In this document: one piece after another, positions 34,899 to 44,423 of the stretch | How the letters are laid out: each line of letters begins with the position of its first letter | How positions within the stretch are numbered: position 1 is the first letter of the stretch | Source of the DNA: Clostridia bacterium | GTDB lineage: Bacteria; Bacillota; Clostridia; Christensenellales; UBA1242 | NCBI GenBank assembly: GCA_016283155.1 | Contig: JAEEMI010000028.1 | Coordinates: forward strand, 1 to 62,934 | Direction: 5' to 3' | Length of the DNA stretch: 62,934 nt | Translations under genes and position numbers: made by a program | The notes under the pieces: model-generated | Database searches by the model: none | Seen by the model: the letters and a program-made list of their open reading frames with translations, nothing else | What the model was told of the DNA's origin: nothing

Positions 34899-35468
34899 AT
34901 GAAAATTACTGTTTATGGTGGAACTAATAATAAACATTACAGCGAAAAAGAAATTCAAGCGTGTGCTGATTTGGGTAAGTTCTTGGCGGAAAATCATTTT
35001 GAAATTTTGACCGGTGCTTGTATGGGCTATCCTTATTATGTTGGACGTGCTGCCGTGCAAGCGGGTGGTAAGGTCATTGGTTATACACCAGCTGCAAATT
35101 TACAAGAACACTTGGAACGTTACAAATTTAATACGGACGGTGTTTCGGATTTAGTCTTTAATGAAAACATTTTACCAACCAACAGTGAAAATTTCTTAAA
35201 GCGCAGTATGGATATGACTCCCTATAGTGATGTAGTGGTGGCTTTAGGTGGTAGTTGGGGAACATTTAGTGAATTAATGTTTTCATTTTTCGCTAAAAAG
35301 AAGATGATCATCGTGGATGAATTCAAAGGTGCGGGCGAAATTTTTGAAGTTGTGAACGATTTCTTCCGCAATCGTGATAATAATCCTGATGTTGTGAATG
35401 GTGTAGAAATTATTCACGTCAAAGATTTAACAGCATTGAAAAAAATGTTGTTGCAAATGGTAAAATAA
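34899..35468 (+). CDS. LOG/SLOG-family Rossmann protein
   Basis: A 189-residue protein of the LOG/TIGR00725-like superfamily. It has an N-terminal VYGGTNNKHY, GACMGYPYYVGRAA, GKVIGYTPA, and the phosphate-binding GGSWGTFSE (about 114-122), corresponding to the PGGxGTxxE motif of cytokinin-releasing LOG phosphoribohydrolases, but without its leading proline. Hydrolysis of a nucleotide or binding of a nucleotide ligand is plausible; the substrate is open. It begins one base after the glnS stop, with AAAGGAGGG inside the end of glnS, so the two genes are coupled. Confidence 0.75.
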   Translation: MKITVYGGTNNKHYSEKEIQACADLGKFLAENHFEILTGACMGYPYYVGRAAVQAGGKVIGYTPAANLQEHLERYKFNTDGVSDLVFNENILPTNSENFLKRSMDMTPYSDVVVALGGSWGTFSELMFSFFAKKKMIIVDEFKGAGEIFEVVNDFFRNRDNNPDVVNGVEIIHVKDLTALKKMLLQMVK

Positions 35469-35481
35469 GTAATAATAAATT

Positions 35482-36219
35482 ATGTCTTGGGAATTAATCT
35501 ATGTTATTTCGGGAATTGCATTTTTCCCTGTTTTAATTGTGGCAATTGTAATTTCAATTAATGTTACTGTTGTGATTGAACGCTATCATAACCTAAAAGT
35601 AACGGGTAATTTAACAGCGCGTGAATTAGTACAAAAAATTGCTACGGAAAACCAACTTAATATCAGAGTGGAAGAAGCACCAGAACACACTGGGGACCAT
35701 TATGATCCACGTGACAAGACCATTCGATTAAGTGCTAAAGTAATTGATAATAACTCAATCTCGGCTTTGGCAATTGCAGCTCACGAATGTGGACACGCGT
35801 TGCAAGATGCACAAGGGTATTTGCCTCTAAGGTTGCGCAATGTCGTGGTGCGATTAAGTAATTTTTCCAGCCGTTTGTTAACACCGTTAATTATTATTAG
35901 TTTAGTGGCAGCCGTATTAACCTTTGGTATGGCTTCATCAGTTTATTTTGAATGGCTTCTATTGGGATTTTGTATCGTTTACGGATTAAGTGCTTTGGTT
36001 AATTTTATTACTTTGCCCACCGAATTTGATGCCTCGCATCGTGGTAAACAGTTATTAGATCAAATGCAAGTAGTCGAAAACGGGGAAGAACGCGTCGCAG
36101 TAAGTCAAGTTTTACGTGCGGCAGCAAATACTTATGTTGTTACGTTTGCAATGTCGTTATTATATTTCTTACGTTACTTGTCATATTTTATGATTTTATT
36201 TGGAAAAAAACGGGATTGA
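35482..36219 (+). CDS. Zinc-dependent membrane metallopeptidase (YugP-like)
   Basis: Integral membrane protease-like protein of 245 residues. N-terminal helix (about 5-30), then a soluble domain with VEEAPEHTGDHYDPRDKTIRL-like substrate-region sequence and the zinc motif HECGH (H101, E102, H105), then GYLPLRLRN, two further hydrophobic helices, and LPTEFDASHRGKQLL, where the third metal ligand is expected. The pattern matches the neutral zinc metallopeptidase family of B. subtilis YugP. Substrates are unknown. Between the LOG-type gene and ychF, likely co-transcribed. Confidence 0.85.
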   Translation: MSWELIYVISGIAFFPVLIVAIVISINVTVVIERYHNLKVTGNLTARELVQKIATENQLNIRVEEAPEHTGDHYDPRDKTIRLSAKVIDNNSISALAIAAHECGHALQDAQGYLPLRLRNVVVRLSNFSSRLLTPLIIISLVAAVLTFGMASSVYFEWLLLGFCIVYGLSALVNFITLPTEFDASHRGKQLLDQMQVVENGEERVAVSQVLRAAANTYVVTFAMSLLYFLRYLSYFMILFGKKRD

Positions 36220-36235
36220 AAAAGGAGTTAATAAA

Positions 36236-37153
36236 ATGAAAATCGGAATTGTTGGATTACCTAACGTTGGAAAAAGTACATTGTTTAATGCAATTACACG
36301 TGCTGGTGCAGAAGTAGCTAATTATCCCTTTTGTACTATTGAACCAAACATTGGTATCGTGCCGGTACCGGATCCACGTGTTGATTTTTTGGCAAAGCAT
36401 TACAATGCTAAATCAGTAATTTATTCTACGGTAAAATTTGTGGATATTGCTGGCTTGGTTAAGGGTGCTTCGCAAGGTGAAGGTTTAGGTAATAAATTTT
36501 TATCACATATTCGTGAGGTCGATGCGATTGTACACGTCGTACGGGCGTTTGATGATCCGAACGTAACTCACGTAGCCGGTGGGGCTAATCCGGAAAACGA
36601 TATTGATACCATTAAATTAGAATTAGAATATGCCGGGATTGATAAACCTGTGATTTACGTCGCCAATTATAACGAAAGCGATATTGCAAACGATGGGGCA
36701 AATAATCCACATTTCCAAAAAATTAAGGAAATCGCGGCGGCTGATAATGCTCAGGTGATTGGCATTTGTGCACAAGTAGAAAATGAGTTTGCGGCCCTGC
36801 AAAACGATGAAGAACGTGCCGAATTTATGCAAATGTATGGTTTGAAACAAAGCGGTTTGGATCGTTTAGTGGTTGCTGGTTATGGTTTATTAGGACTAAT
36901 CTCGTATTTAACTGCGGGTGAACCTGAAGTACGGGCTTGGACGATTAAGAAGGGAGATACAGCCTTAATTGCCGCGGGCAAAATTCACACCGATTTTATG
37001 CGTGGTTTCATTAAAGCTGAAGTAGTATCATACGATGATTTTGTCAAATACGGCGATTTATTGACTGCCAAGGAAAATGGTCGTGTTCGCCAAGAAGGAC
37101 GCGATTACATTGTTCAAGACGGTGATATTATTCATTTTAAATTCAATGTTTAA
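36236..37153 (+). CDS. ychF: YchF/OLA1-type ATPase lacking the coiled-coil A domain
   Basis: Obg-related P-loop ATPase that binds ribosomes. The 305-residue protein has G1 GLPNVGKS (7-14), [11 protein letters not shown]3 [23 protein letters not shown], the ATP-specificity NYNE in place of NKxD, and the C-terminal TGS domain ([41 protein letters not shown]). Family members are about 365 residues: the helical coiled-coil A domain, normally some 60 residues between INTEL-x-LADL and KPVLYVAN, is missing; here [12 protein letters not shown] joins DKPVIYVAN near residues 130-138. The start is fixed by AAAAGGAG before ATG 36236. Confidence 0.92.
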   Translation: MKIGIVGLPNVGKSTLFNAITRAGAEVANYPFCTIEPNIGIVPVPDPRVDFLAKHYNAKSVIYSTVKFVDIAGLVKGASQGEGLGNKFLSHIREVDAIVHVVRAFDDPNVTHVAGGANPENDIDTIKLELEYAGIDKPVIYVANYNESDIANDGANNPHFQKIKEIAAADNAQVIGICAQVENEFAALQNDEERAEFMQMYGLKQSGLDRLVVAGYGLLGLISYLTAGEPEVRAWTIKKGDTALIAAGKIHTDFMRGFIKAEVVSYDDFVKYGDLLTAKENGRVRQEGRDYIVQDGDIIHFKFNV

Positions 37154-37157
37154 TTGC

Positions 37158-37181
37158 CGAAAAACCATTTGGCATTTTTCG
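37158..37181 (+). terminator. Possible weak terminator or hairpin between ychF and the VirB6-like gene
   Basis: CGAAAAA pairs with TTTTTCG, with CC-GG pairing inside around ATTT. The stem is AT-rich and there is no T run after it, so termination is uncertain; it also contains the -35 of the next promoter. Confidence 0.3.
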
Positions 37182-37198
37182 CACTTATGGTTTAAGAT
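37169..37198 (+). promoter_or_regulatory. Promoter of the VirB6-VirB4-like pair, leaderless type
   Basis: TTGGCA (37169-37174), 18-base spacer, TAAGAT (37193-37198), six bases to the ATG at 37205. The -35 sits inside the hairpin described above. Confidence 0.5.
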
Positions 37199-37204
37199 TT
37201 AGGT

Positions 37205-40200
37205 ATGCATTGGGGAAATTTATTGCTTTTTGACTGGACTGGTCTGGGAGAGTTTGCAGGTAATGCTCTTCACGCTTTGGCAACTTTGATTCCTCATATA
37301 TTATTTATGATTTGGAAATGTTTGGCTTGGATTGTTGATTGTATTGAGAAAGTTTTTCGCAGTTTGGCTGGTTTAGGTACGAATGGTGATATGGTTGGAT
37401 ATATTATCCAAGATGCTAGAGTTCGTACAATTTTCAATAACTTGGTTGGATTATCAACGGCATTAATTGTTTTCTTTACGATTGTGAAAATTATTCAAGA
37501 TCACTACAAAGAAAAAGATGGTGGAAATCCCTATAAAATTATTATCCGAACCTTTAAAGGTTTGTTGATGTTTTTCTTTGTAAATGCGGCAGTGGTTGTG
37601 GGATTATATGCATCAGGAGTAATGTTCCGTGCTTTAGATGCAGCTACGGGTAATGGTTCGGTATCAATTGCAGGATTAACGTTCCAAGCAATGGCAGCCG
37701 AAGCTAATCGAGCCTACCGCGGTGCTGATGGTGAAGGTGAAGGACTCTATGCGGAAAGAATGTTAAACCGAATGACTAGTGATGGCGATGCTAAGGACGG
37801 AAAATTTTTCTTGGTTGAATTTGACGATGATGAAAAGAAAAAAGGTACCAGTACAAATGGTAAGAGTTTGGCAGAACGTTATGCTGCTGCATCTTCGGGT
37901 TATAGTTGGGGTGTTGTCAGTTCGGATGGCAAAACTGTTACTCCGTTGGCAAATTATTTTGGTGTATCCGATAGTTCTAAAGAAATCGGTGAAGAAGGGT
38001 ATTCGTGGAATGATTGGGCACACGATAATGTCTGGGGACTAGGTGGAATTACTAATGGCGAACCATCGCACGAATTAAACGATACGAACCCTAACCACGT
38101 GTCTGGTTCGGCGGGTTGGCAGGCTGATATTTTGAAAATGGTCGACTTTAGAATTGCGCCAACTATTGATTTATCATTTTCGCCAGTTGATATTGATTAT
38201 ATCAATTATGGAATGATATCAAGTGGTGAACCAGTTAGTACACCGATTGAAATCTGGTGGCGTGGAACGTTAATTCAGCGTATTCCAATTAATTGGTTCT
38301 TTCGTGAATACCAGTATCTAGGTTCTGAATTGGATACTTCGAAAACTCAAGCGGCACAAAAATTTGGTTTTAGTTCAAAGTTCCAGGTGACAATGCAAAG
38401 TGGTTCCGTCGGTGCCAGTTTCGATATCAATACATTTGATGCTAGTAAATTTGAACAATTATTTTTAACAGTTGTTGGTAACAATCTGTATTGTGATCTC
38501 GGTATTAATATTTTGGAACAATTGGGACCATTGCCAACTGAAGTTAAAATTTATATGAAGCCATTTGTTTTCACTAGGTTTTTGGCACCAATTTTTGCTA
38601 AAATGTTTGAAACTGTTTATGAGAAATCATTGGGTAAAATGATACCGGTTAATGTAGATGAAGAAACTGGTAAAAAGACACCGGTTGCAACGGCTTTAGC
38701 GGTTGATGGAAAAACTTTAGATGGTGAAAGAGCTGAAGATGCTTGGTCAACGATTAATACCCAAGCCAGAACGGTTGATGTTAAATTTAAACGCTATCGT
38801 GTTGATCTTGGTAATTTTAAAGATTTATATGACGATTTAGTCGGAGATATGAATAGAATTAAACAAGATTTAATCGGTGGTTATGATGATGCTTTAGTTG
38901 CAGCACGCGAACATATTGAACAGGCACAATATCTTGCTGATTTAGCTCAAAAACAACAAGTTTGGGTTGAGTACAAAAGTAAAATTGACGATTATAATGA
39001 ACAAGCTGCCAGTTTATTAACCAAATTGGGTAACTTGTTGAAAGTTTACGATGTAGTATATCCTAACCGTAATGCGACGGAGACAGTACAAAATTACTTA
39101 AATAAGGTTGGCTATGAAAAAACATATGACGCTTTGGAAACAGAAATTAAGAATACATATGTTGAATTGGTAAAATTATATAATGCGTATGTCGTTGGTC
39201 AGGAACCAGTTGGTAGTTTTGCTGACCCACGTATTGTGCCAGGAATTTATCAGCCAATTATTGAATTTTATACTGATGATGTTACGGCACAATCAGCTAG
39301 CCCCTTGGAGATTAAGGACATTATGTTACATAATGGGACCTTTTTTGCTACTAAAGTTAATATGTTAATTGACGAAACTAAACAATTACCATACGACGGT
39401 ACTGAACCAATTCCTGCTGCTTATCGTTTGGTAGATTGGGCAAAATATGGTTCACGTTATCCTGATTCGTTAAACGGCAATCTGAAAAATGTCGCCGATA
39501 TTTATACCTATGCTAATCAAAGTGCGGTTTTGGCGAATAAGAGTTTAGCTGACTTGCAAATTATTAATATGACAGTGGAAACACCGGAAAATCCAGCTGA
39601 TGCTGTGCGTTGGGACAAGGATGGTGGCATTTTATATTTTATTAATCAAAATACTACTAATGATTTCTACCTACATTCACAAAGTGGCAATGTGGGATAC
39701 ACAATGGAGTCCAATAGTTATTGGGGAGCAGATGGCATTCATTGGAACGATGATAAAAATGCAGTCTTCTATTACTATGAGGGAACAACATATATACCAG
39801 GTGGTCATACTTACAACCGTAATCCCAGTACGGCTTCAGTACCTGTATCAACAGCAACCGTAGTTCGTCCTTCATCGGCTAATACTAACAGTAGTTTTGC
39901 CGCCGGTCAGACGCAAGCGATGTCATATGTTGATCAATTAACCACGGAAAACCCTGTCTCGGATGAAGTTAATGAATTTACCAAAAACATTATTACTTTA
40001 CGTAAAATAAATCCTTTGGATTCAAACGACAGAAGTAATGATGTTAATGTTCTTCGTGATTGGGTTAAATCAAGCGGAACCCTAAGTTTTAATACTGGTG
40101 CTAAATTGAAGATGCTGTATGATCTTGATAATAGCGCGAATCCAAACCAAAGAAATCTTAATATTGCATCAAGAATTGACGATTTGATGGCTTCTGGTAA

Positions 40201-43200
40201 CTGGAACACACGACGCTATTTATGTTTGACTAAGAACGGTGAAAACAGTGTAGTTACTGAAAATCAACAAGGTTATCAAGTAACAAATGGTAGTTATGTT
40301 GGACAATTTAGGTGGAGTGACAGTACGACCGTTGATCGTTTGTATGCAATGAATTTTATCAATTTCCCAATTGGTTTCATTATGATTATTACTGCGGTTG
40401 GTGTGTATATGCAATTTACTTTCGGCTTGATTCAACGTGCCGTTAACTTGACCGTTTTGTATATGATGAGCCCGGTAACGATTTCATTCTATCCGTTTGA
40501 TGACGGCAGCAAATTTAATAATAACTTCGTTAAACCGTTCTATCAAGAAGCGATTAGTGCTTTTGCAATTATCATTTCCTTGAATTTCTTTGCAATCTTA
40601 ATTCAACCAGTGCGTGATGCAACCGCGGCAGTAGTTGGAGATGGTCCTGGCGGTTGGATTATGGGTATCTTCGCTATCGTGGCATTCATTTCAATGTTGC
40701 CGAAGATTCGCGATTCAATTTCCAGTATGTTAGGTGCAAAAGCACTTGAAGGTAAAGGTATCGCCGATACATTCAAAGGAATGGGTACGGCATTGTCTAG
40801 TCCTTTTAGGGATATGGCAGGAATGGCTGCAATTGCCAAAAAGAGTATTGATGGTGGTAAAACTTTAGCTCACGGTATTGACAAGGTTCGTAGTTTAAAA
40901 AACCGATTATATGGTACAAGTGAAGATCGAATGAATAAAAGAATGGAAAACCTTACTGAACGTGCGGCTAGGGGTGGATTAGTTGGAGCAATGGCTCGTG
41001 CTGAAAAAGATCGTTTAGAAAATAGAAAAAAGAAGAAAGAAAGCCAACTCAAAGCTTTAGCTGATGCCCATCAGAAGAAAGAACAAGCTATCGCCGATGC
41101 GCAAAAGGAATTTGACGATGTAATGAGAAATCCTAATGCAACCGAAGACCAAAAAAAAGAAGCACGAAAAAAACTAGATAAAGCAAAAAAAGCAGACGGA
41201 ACGGAAGGTTTAAGTTTAGCACAGAAAAAAATCTTTTATAAGCAAGAAGCGGCTGCTAAATCCAAAGCAAAAGAACTGGTTAAACGTGCTGATTTTAGAG
41301 ATGAAAATGGTAAGGTTAACAAAGACAAATATAATGCGGCACTAACTGCAGCAACAAGTGGTTTATTACAAGATGAAACTTTCAACCGTCAAACGAATGG
41401 GGTTCACGTTGCGAAAAAAGTTAAAAGGCAGGCTAATTTAGCAAACAGTGGTTTTGCAGCAGCAATGAAAGGTATTGGTGTTAATATAGCTACGTCTGGC
41501 GTTGGAGAATTATTCCGTGCTCATTTTGGTGTTAATGGAACATTAGCTGAAAACAAGGATTCGTTATTGGGTGCTTGGGCGCGGGCAAGAAACGCTGAAA
41601 AGAATGCGGAAGAAATTAAGGCCGCAGGTAATAAATACCGTGATGAACAAATTAAAAAATGGGCTGACCCATTACAACAAGTTGTTGACGCTTGTGTCGA
41701 AGCACAAAAGCCATTGGAAGAAGCGCAAAGAGCAGAAGACCGTGCAGTTGCTTCTTTGGCAGGTAAAGATAAATTAAAGGATAAAAAAGTAGAAGAAAAA
41801 TACCACGCAAAACGTATTGCTGATATCATTGCGGAAGGTAAAGCTAAGGATGAGAAAGAAGCCGAGGATATTTACAAGAAAGAGGAAGAAGATGCCATTA
41901 GTGCGGCAGCTATTAACAGTGAAGACTATAAAAACAGTCTAACTGATGATGCGCTACGTAATAACATTATCCAACGTAGAAAAACACTTTCCAACAAAGA
42001 AAATTATACCGAATTATTGACTGCCAAGTATGCGCAAGAACTTCAGGATGAAGCTAGAGAAAAAGGTCAACCATTAACGAAAACACAAGCAATGAAGTTG
42101 GCAAGCGAGAAAGCAGAAGCAGAAGTCGCTAAGATAGTAGAAAATAAAGGTAAAATTGACGAAAACAGAATTCACGCGATATCTTCGGATGAAGAAATGG
42201 TTGATGTGTTAACTGAAGCATTTATGAAGGAAGATAATCTTAGTGTAGTTGATGCTAGAAGGCAAGCATTAGATGCAATTGGACAACAAAGAGTAAAAGC
42301 AAGAAAAGATCTCTTAAGTGGTAAAGGGTTACAAGGTAAAGTTTATGATGTATGGCGTGATGAATTGAAAAAGCAATTACCCAATGAAAGTGATGAAAAC
42401 ATTGAAATGATGTTGGATGAGAAATGGAATAATTTCACATTAATGGGTGATGGTAATTTTGCGGCGGAATTTAAACGTTTGGGTAATCAGTTAGGATTTG
42501 CCACCGACATTGATAATAATCAAGTAAGGCAGGATATTTGTGAGGCTATATTACACGATTTTGGTTTTGGTAAAGAACTTAAATCGATGGGTGGTGTTGA
42601 AGCAGTTGCTGATGCAATCATTGATAATGATGGTTCGTTAATTAAGAAAAAATACGAGAAAGAATTTAAAGAACAGACCAAGCAACAATATATCGAACAA
42701 AACAGTGAAATACTTAAAGCACAATACATCCAAGAACAATATGAAAAAGCAGGTGGGGACGAACAACTTACCAAAGATATTACGGATGGACATATTGGCT
42801 TAAGTGCAGAATTCAAGTTGAACGAGGATGATTTAAATAAGGCCAAAGCTGAATTTGCGAAATTGTGTAAAATGGGTGAAGCCGAACTTAATCAAAATAT
42901 TCACGCAATTACTCAAGATCGTGATAGTAAATTGGATAGTGTGAAAGATATTGCCAAAGCATTGGGTAAAGAAGATGATGCAGACTTAATTAAGTATTTA
43001 AAGACTTGTATGTCGCACATTGATAACAATACGAAGTTAGATGAGATTGCGAAACAGATTTGTGGTGATAATAAAGATTTGAATAATGATGAAGTTTTGA
43101 ATAGTTTGAAAGCCAACTTGAACACTATTAACGAAATCGCCCAAAAGAATACTGAATTACAAATTCGCGATGATGCTAAGACCGTTATTGATAAACGAAA

Positions 43201-44413
43201 AGATGCCCAGGGTAAAGTCGCCAATAAGATTGGTAATTTTGTTAATGAAGCAGATAAGGCGGCTGTAATGGAACGTTACAGTGAAGTATACGATGTGGAT
43301 ATCAATTCAACCAATGTTAATTCGTTTGGTTACAAAAAACGACAAATTTTGGAAAAGTTTAGTGGTGATGAAAGTAATCCTGAATGTATTGCACAAATTA
43401 ACCGATTAAAAGAATCAATGGAAAATAGTTTCACACAGTATATGAAACAGTTTGTTCAACGTAATGAAGCGGAATTACGTCAACAAAAATTTGCAAAAGC
43501 ACATCGTGATGAAATGGATTCAATTTTCAAACGTCCGATTATTACCAGTTTACAAGAAAATCGTGAGAGATATTTGGATGAAGTTCCACCAGATGCGTTA
43601 AGATTGATGGTTTCGGATAGCCACCGCCAGGAGTTAATCCGTAAAGGTAATTATGCTGGGGCAGGTGAAGAATTCATCGCTTTGATTAATGCGTTCCGTA
43701 AACACGACGTCGCCGCGGTGCGTGAATCAAAATTTGATCAATCGACCATTGATGCAGTTCAAAAATGGGTCGAAAATGGTAATGATTACTACATCAATAG
43801 TATCAAAGCAATCTCACAATTTGATATGGAACATATGGGCAGTATGTTGACTAGTATGACAGGTTCCAGTATTGCTAATGCACAAACCGTTCTGGCACAT
43901 TTAACTTCGATGGTGGAAAATAAATTGGCAACACAAAAAATGGATACAATGATTAGTTCTTTGGGTAGTCAAGAAAGTAATGCACGTGCGAGAGTTGATG
44001 AAATGATAAACAGTATGCAAGGTACTTTTGGTGGTGAACAATGGAAAGAATTGGCTGGTTCTATTAGAAATCTGAATGGTAAGATTTGTGCAAATACAAC
44101 CGAAATGGCAGAGGCATTACAAGAAACATTACGTGCGTTGAATAGTAGTAACGATAATATACATAACGAAATTGTTGAAAAGAACCGTGCAGCATTAGCC
44201 AAATGGAAAGCCGACCACGCACATGATGCCAATTTCAATGCAATGGTGGGTGATATTGACAGATTAGAATCTTCATTTGGTCAAGCGATTACCGCTAACG
44301 ATTGCTCGGATCGTGTCAATGCAACCTTTGCTGCTAAGATGAAATTATTGGCTGGACAACGTGAAAACGAAAAGAAAATTAAAGAATTGATGTCAACAGG
44401 AAAAGGAAGTTAA
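37205..44413 (+). CDS. Giant VirB6/TrbL-like membrane protein of a type IV secretion-like module
   Basis: A 2402-residue protein. The N-terminus has three membrane helices (about 25-50, 78-98 and 118-145). Residues about 147-1050 form a huge, mostly polar domain rich in W, Y, N, D and T, probably outside the membrane. A second membrane block (about 1050-1170) holds MSPVTISFYPFDDG between hydrophobic helices, the layout seen in VirB6/TrbL/Tn916 Orf15-type channel proteins. After KIRDSISSMLGAKALEGKG the remaining 1200 or so residues are highly charged K/E/A/D helical sequence, a predicted cytosolic coiled-coil tail. AGA/AGG arginines are common in the tail, unlike in neighbours. It is followed after ten bases by a VirB4-like ATPase, which supports the call. 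Substrate unknown. Confidence 0.65.
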   Translation: MHWGNLLLFDWTGLGEFAGNALHALATLIPHILFMIWKCLAWIVDCIEKVFRSLAGLGTNGDMVGYIIQDARVRTIFNNLVGLSTALIVFFTIVKIIQDHYKEKDGGNPYKIIIRTFKGLLMFFFVNAAVVVGLYASGVMFRALDAATGNGSVSIAGLTFQAMAAEANRAYRGADGEGEGLYAERMLNRMTSDGDAKDGKFFLVEFDDDEKKKGTSTNGKSLAERYAAASSGYSWGVVSSDGKTVTPLANYFGVSDSSKEIGEEGYSWNDWAHDNVWGLGGITNGEPSHELNDTNPNHVSGSAGWQADILKMVDFRIAPTIDLSFSPVDIDYINYGMISSGEPVSTPIEIWWRGTLIQRIPINWFFREYQYLGSELDTSKTQAAQKFGFSSKFQVTMQSGSVGASFDINTFDASKFEQLFLTVVGNNLYCDLGINILEQLGPLPTEVKIYMKPFVFTRFLAPIFAKMFETVYEKSLGKMIPVNVDEETGKKTPVATALAVDGKTLDGERAEDAWSTINTQARTVDVKFKRYRVDLGNFKDLYDDLVGDMNRIKQDLIGGYDDALVAAREHIEQAQYLADLAQKQQVWVEYKSKIDDYNEQAASLLTKLGNLLKVYDVVYPNRNATETVQNYLNKVGYEKTYDALETEIKNTYVELVKLYNAYVVGQEPVGSFADPRIVPGIYQPIIEFYTDDVTAQSASPLEIKDIMLHNGTFFATKVNMLIDETKQLPYDGTEPIPAAYRLVDWAKYGSRYPDSLNGNLKNVADIYTYANQSAVLANKSLADLQIINMTVETPENPADAVRWDKDGGILYFINQNTTNDFYLHSQSGNVGYTMESNSYWGADGIHWNDDKNAVFYYYEGTTYIPGGHTYNRNPSTASVPVSTATVVRPSSANTNSSFAAGQTQAMSYVDQLTTENPVSDEVNEFTKNIITLRKINPLDSNDRSNDVNVLRDWVKSSGTLSFNTGAKLKMLYDLDNSANPNQRNLNIASRIDDLMASGNWNTRRYLCLTKNGENSVVTENQQGYQVTNGSYVGQFRWSDSTTVDRLYAMNFINFPIGFIMIITAVGVYMQFTFGLIQRAVNLTVLYMMSPVTISFYPFDDGSKFNNNFVKPFYQEAISAFAIIISLNFFAILIQPVRDATAAVVGDGPGGWIMGIFAIVAFISMLPKIRDSISSMLGAKALEGKGIADTFKGMGTALSSPFRDMAGMAAIAKKSIDGGKTLAHGIDKVRSLKNRLYGTSEDRMNKRMENLTERAARGGLVGAMARAEKDRLENRKKKKESQLKALADAHQKKEQAIADAQKEFDDVMRNPNATEDQKKEARKKLDKAKKADGTEGLSLAQKKIFYKQEAAAKSKAKELVKRADFRDENGKVNKDKYNAALTAATSGLLQDETFNRQTNGVHVAKKVKRQANLANSGFAAAMKGIGVNIATSGVGELFRAHFGVNGTLAENKDSLLGAWARARNAEKNAEEIKAAGNKYRDEQIKKWADPLQQVVDACVEAQKPLEEAQRAEDRAVASLAGKDKLKDKKVEEKYHAKRIADIIAEGKAKDEKEAEDIYKKEEEDAISAAAINSEDYKNSLTDDALRNNIIQRRKTLSNKENYTELLTAKYAQELQDEAREKGQPLTKTQAMKLASEKAEAEVAKIVENKGKIDENRIHAISSDEEMVDVLTEAFMKEDNLSVVDARRQALDAIGQQRVKARKDLLSGKGLQGKVYDVWRDELKKQLPNESDENIEMMLDEKWNNFTLMGDGNFAAEFKRLGNQLGFATDIDNNQVRQDICEAILHDFGFGKELKSMGGVEAVADAIIDNDGSLIKKKYEKEFKEQTKQQYIEQNSEILKAQYIQEQYEKAGGDEQLTKDITDGHIGLSAEFKLNEDDLNKAKAEFAKLCKMGEAELNQNIHAITQDRDSKLDSVKDIAKALGKEDDADLIKYLKTCMSHIDNNTKLDEIAKQICGDNKDLNNDEVLNSLKANLNTINEIAQKNTELQIRDDAKTVIDKRKDAQGKVANKIGNFVNEADKAAVMERYSEVYDVDINSTNVNSFGYKKRQILEKFSGDESNPECIAQINRLKESMENSFTQYMKQFVQRNEAELRQQKFAKAHRDEMDSIFKRPIITSLQENRERYLDEVPPDALRLMVSDSHRQELIRKGNYAGAGEEFIALINAFRKHDVAAVRESKFDQSTIDAVQKWVENGNDYYINSIKAISQFDMEHMGSMLTSMTGSSIANAQTVLAHLTSMVENKLATQKMDTMISSLGSQESNARARVDEMINSMQGTFGGEQWKELAGSIRNLNGKICANTTEMAEALQETLRALNSSNDNIHNEIVEKNRAALAKWKADHAHDANFNAMVGDIDRLESSFGQAITANDCSDRVNATFAAKMKLLAGQRENEKKIKELMSTGKGS

Positions 44414-44423
44414 TCGGTAGACG

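Noticed and set aside
40900..43300. Lysine/glutamate-rich tail of the VirB6-like protein as a separate gene, for example an SMC-like protein
   Set aside because: The reading frame is continuous with the membrane part, with no stop codon, promoter or ribosome site at a suitable place.
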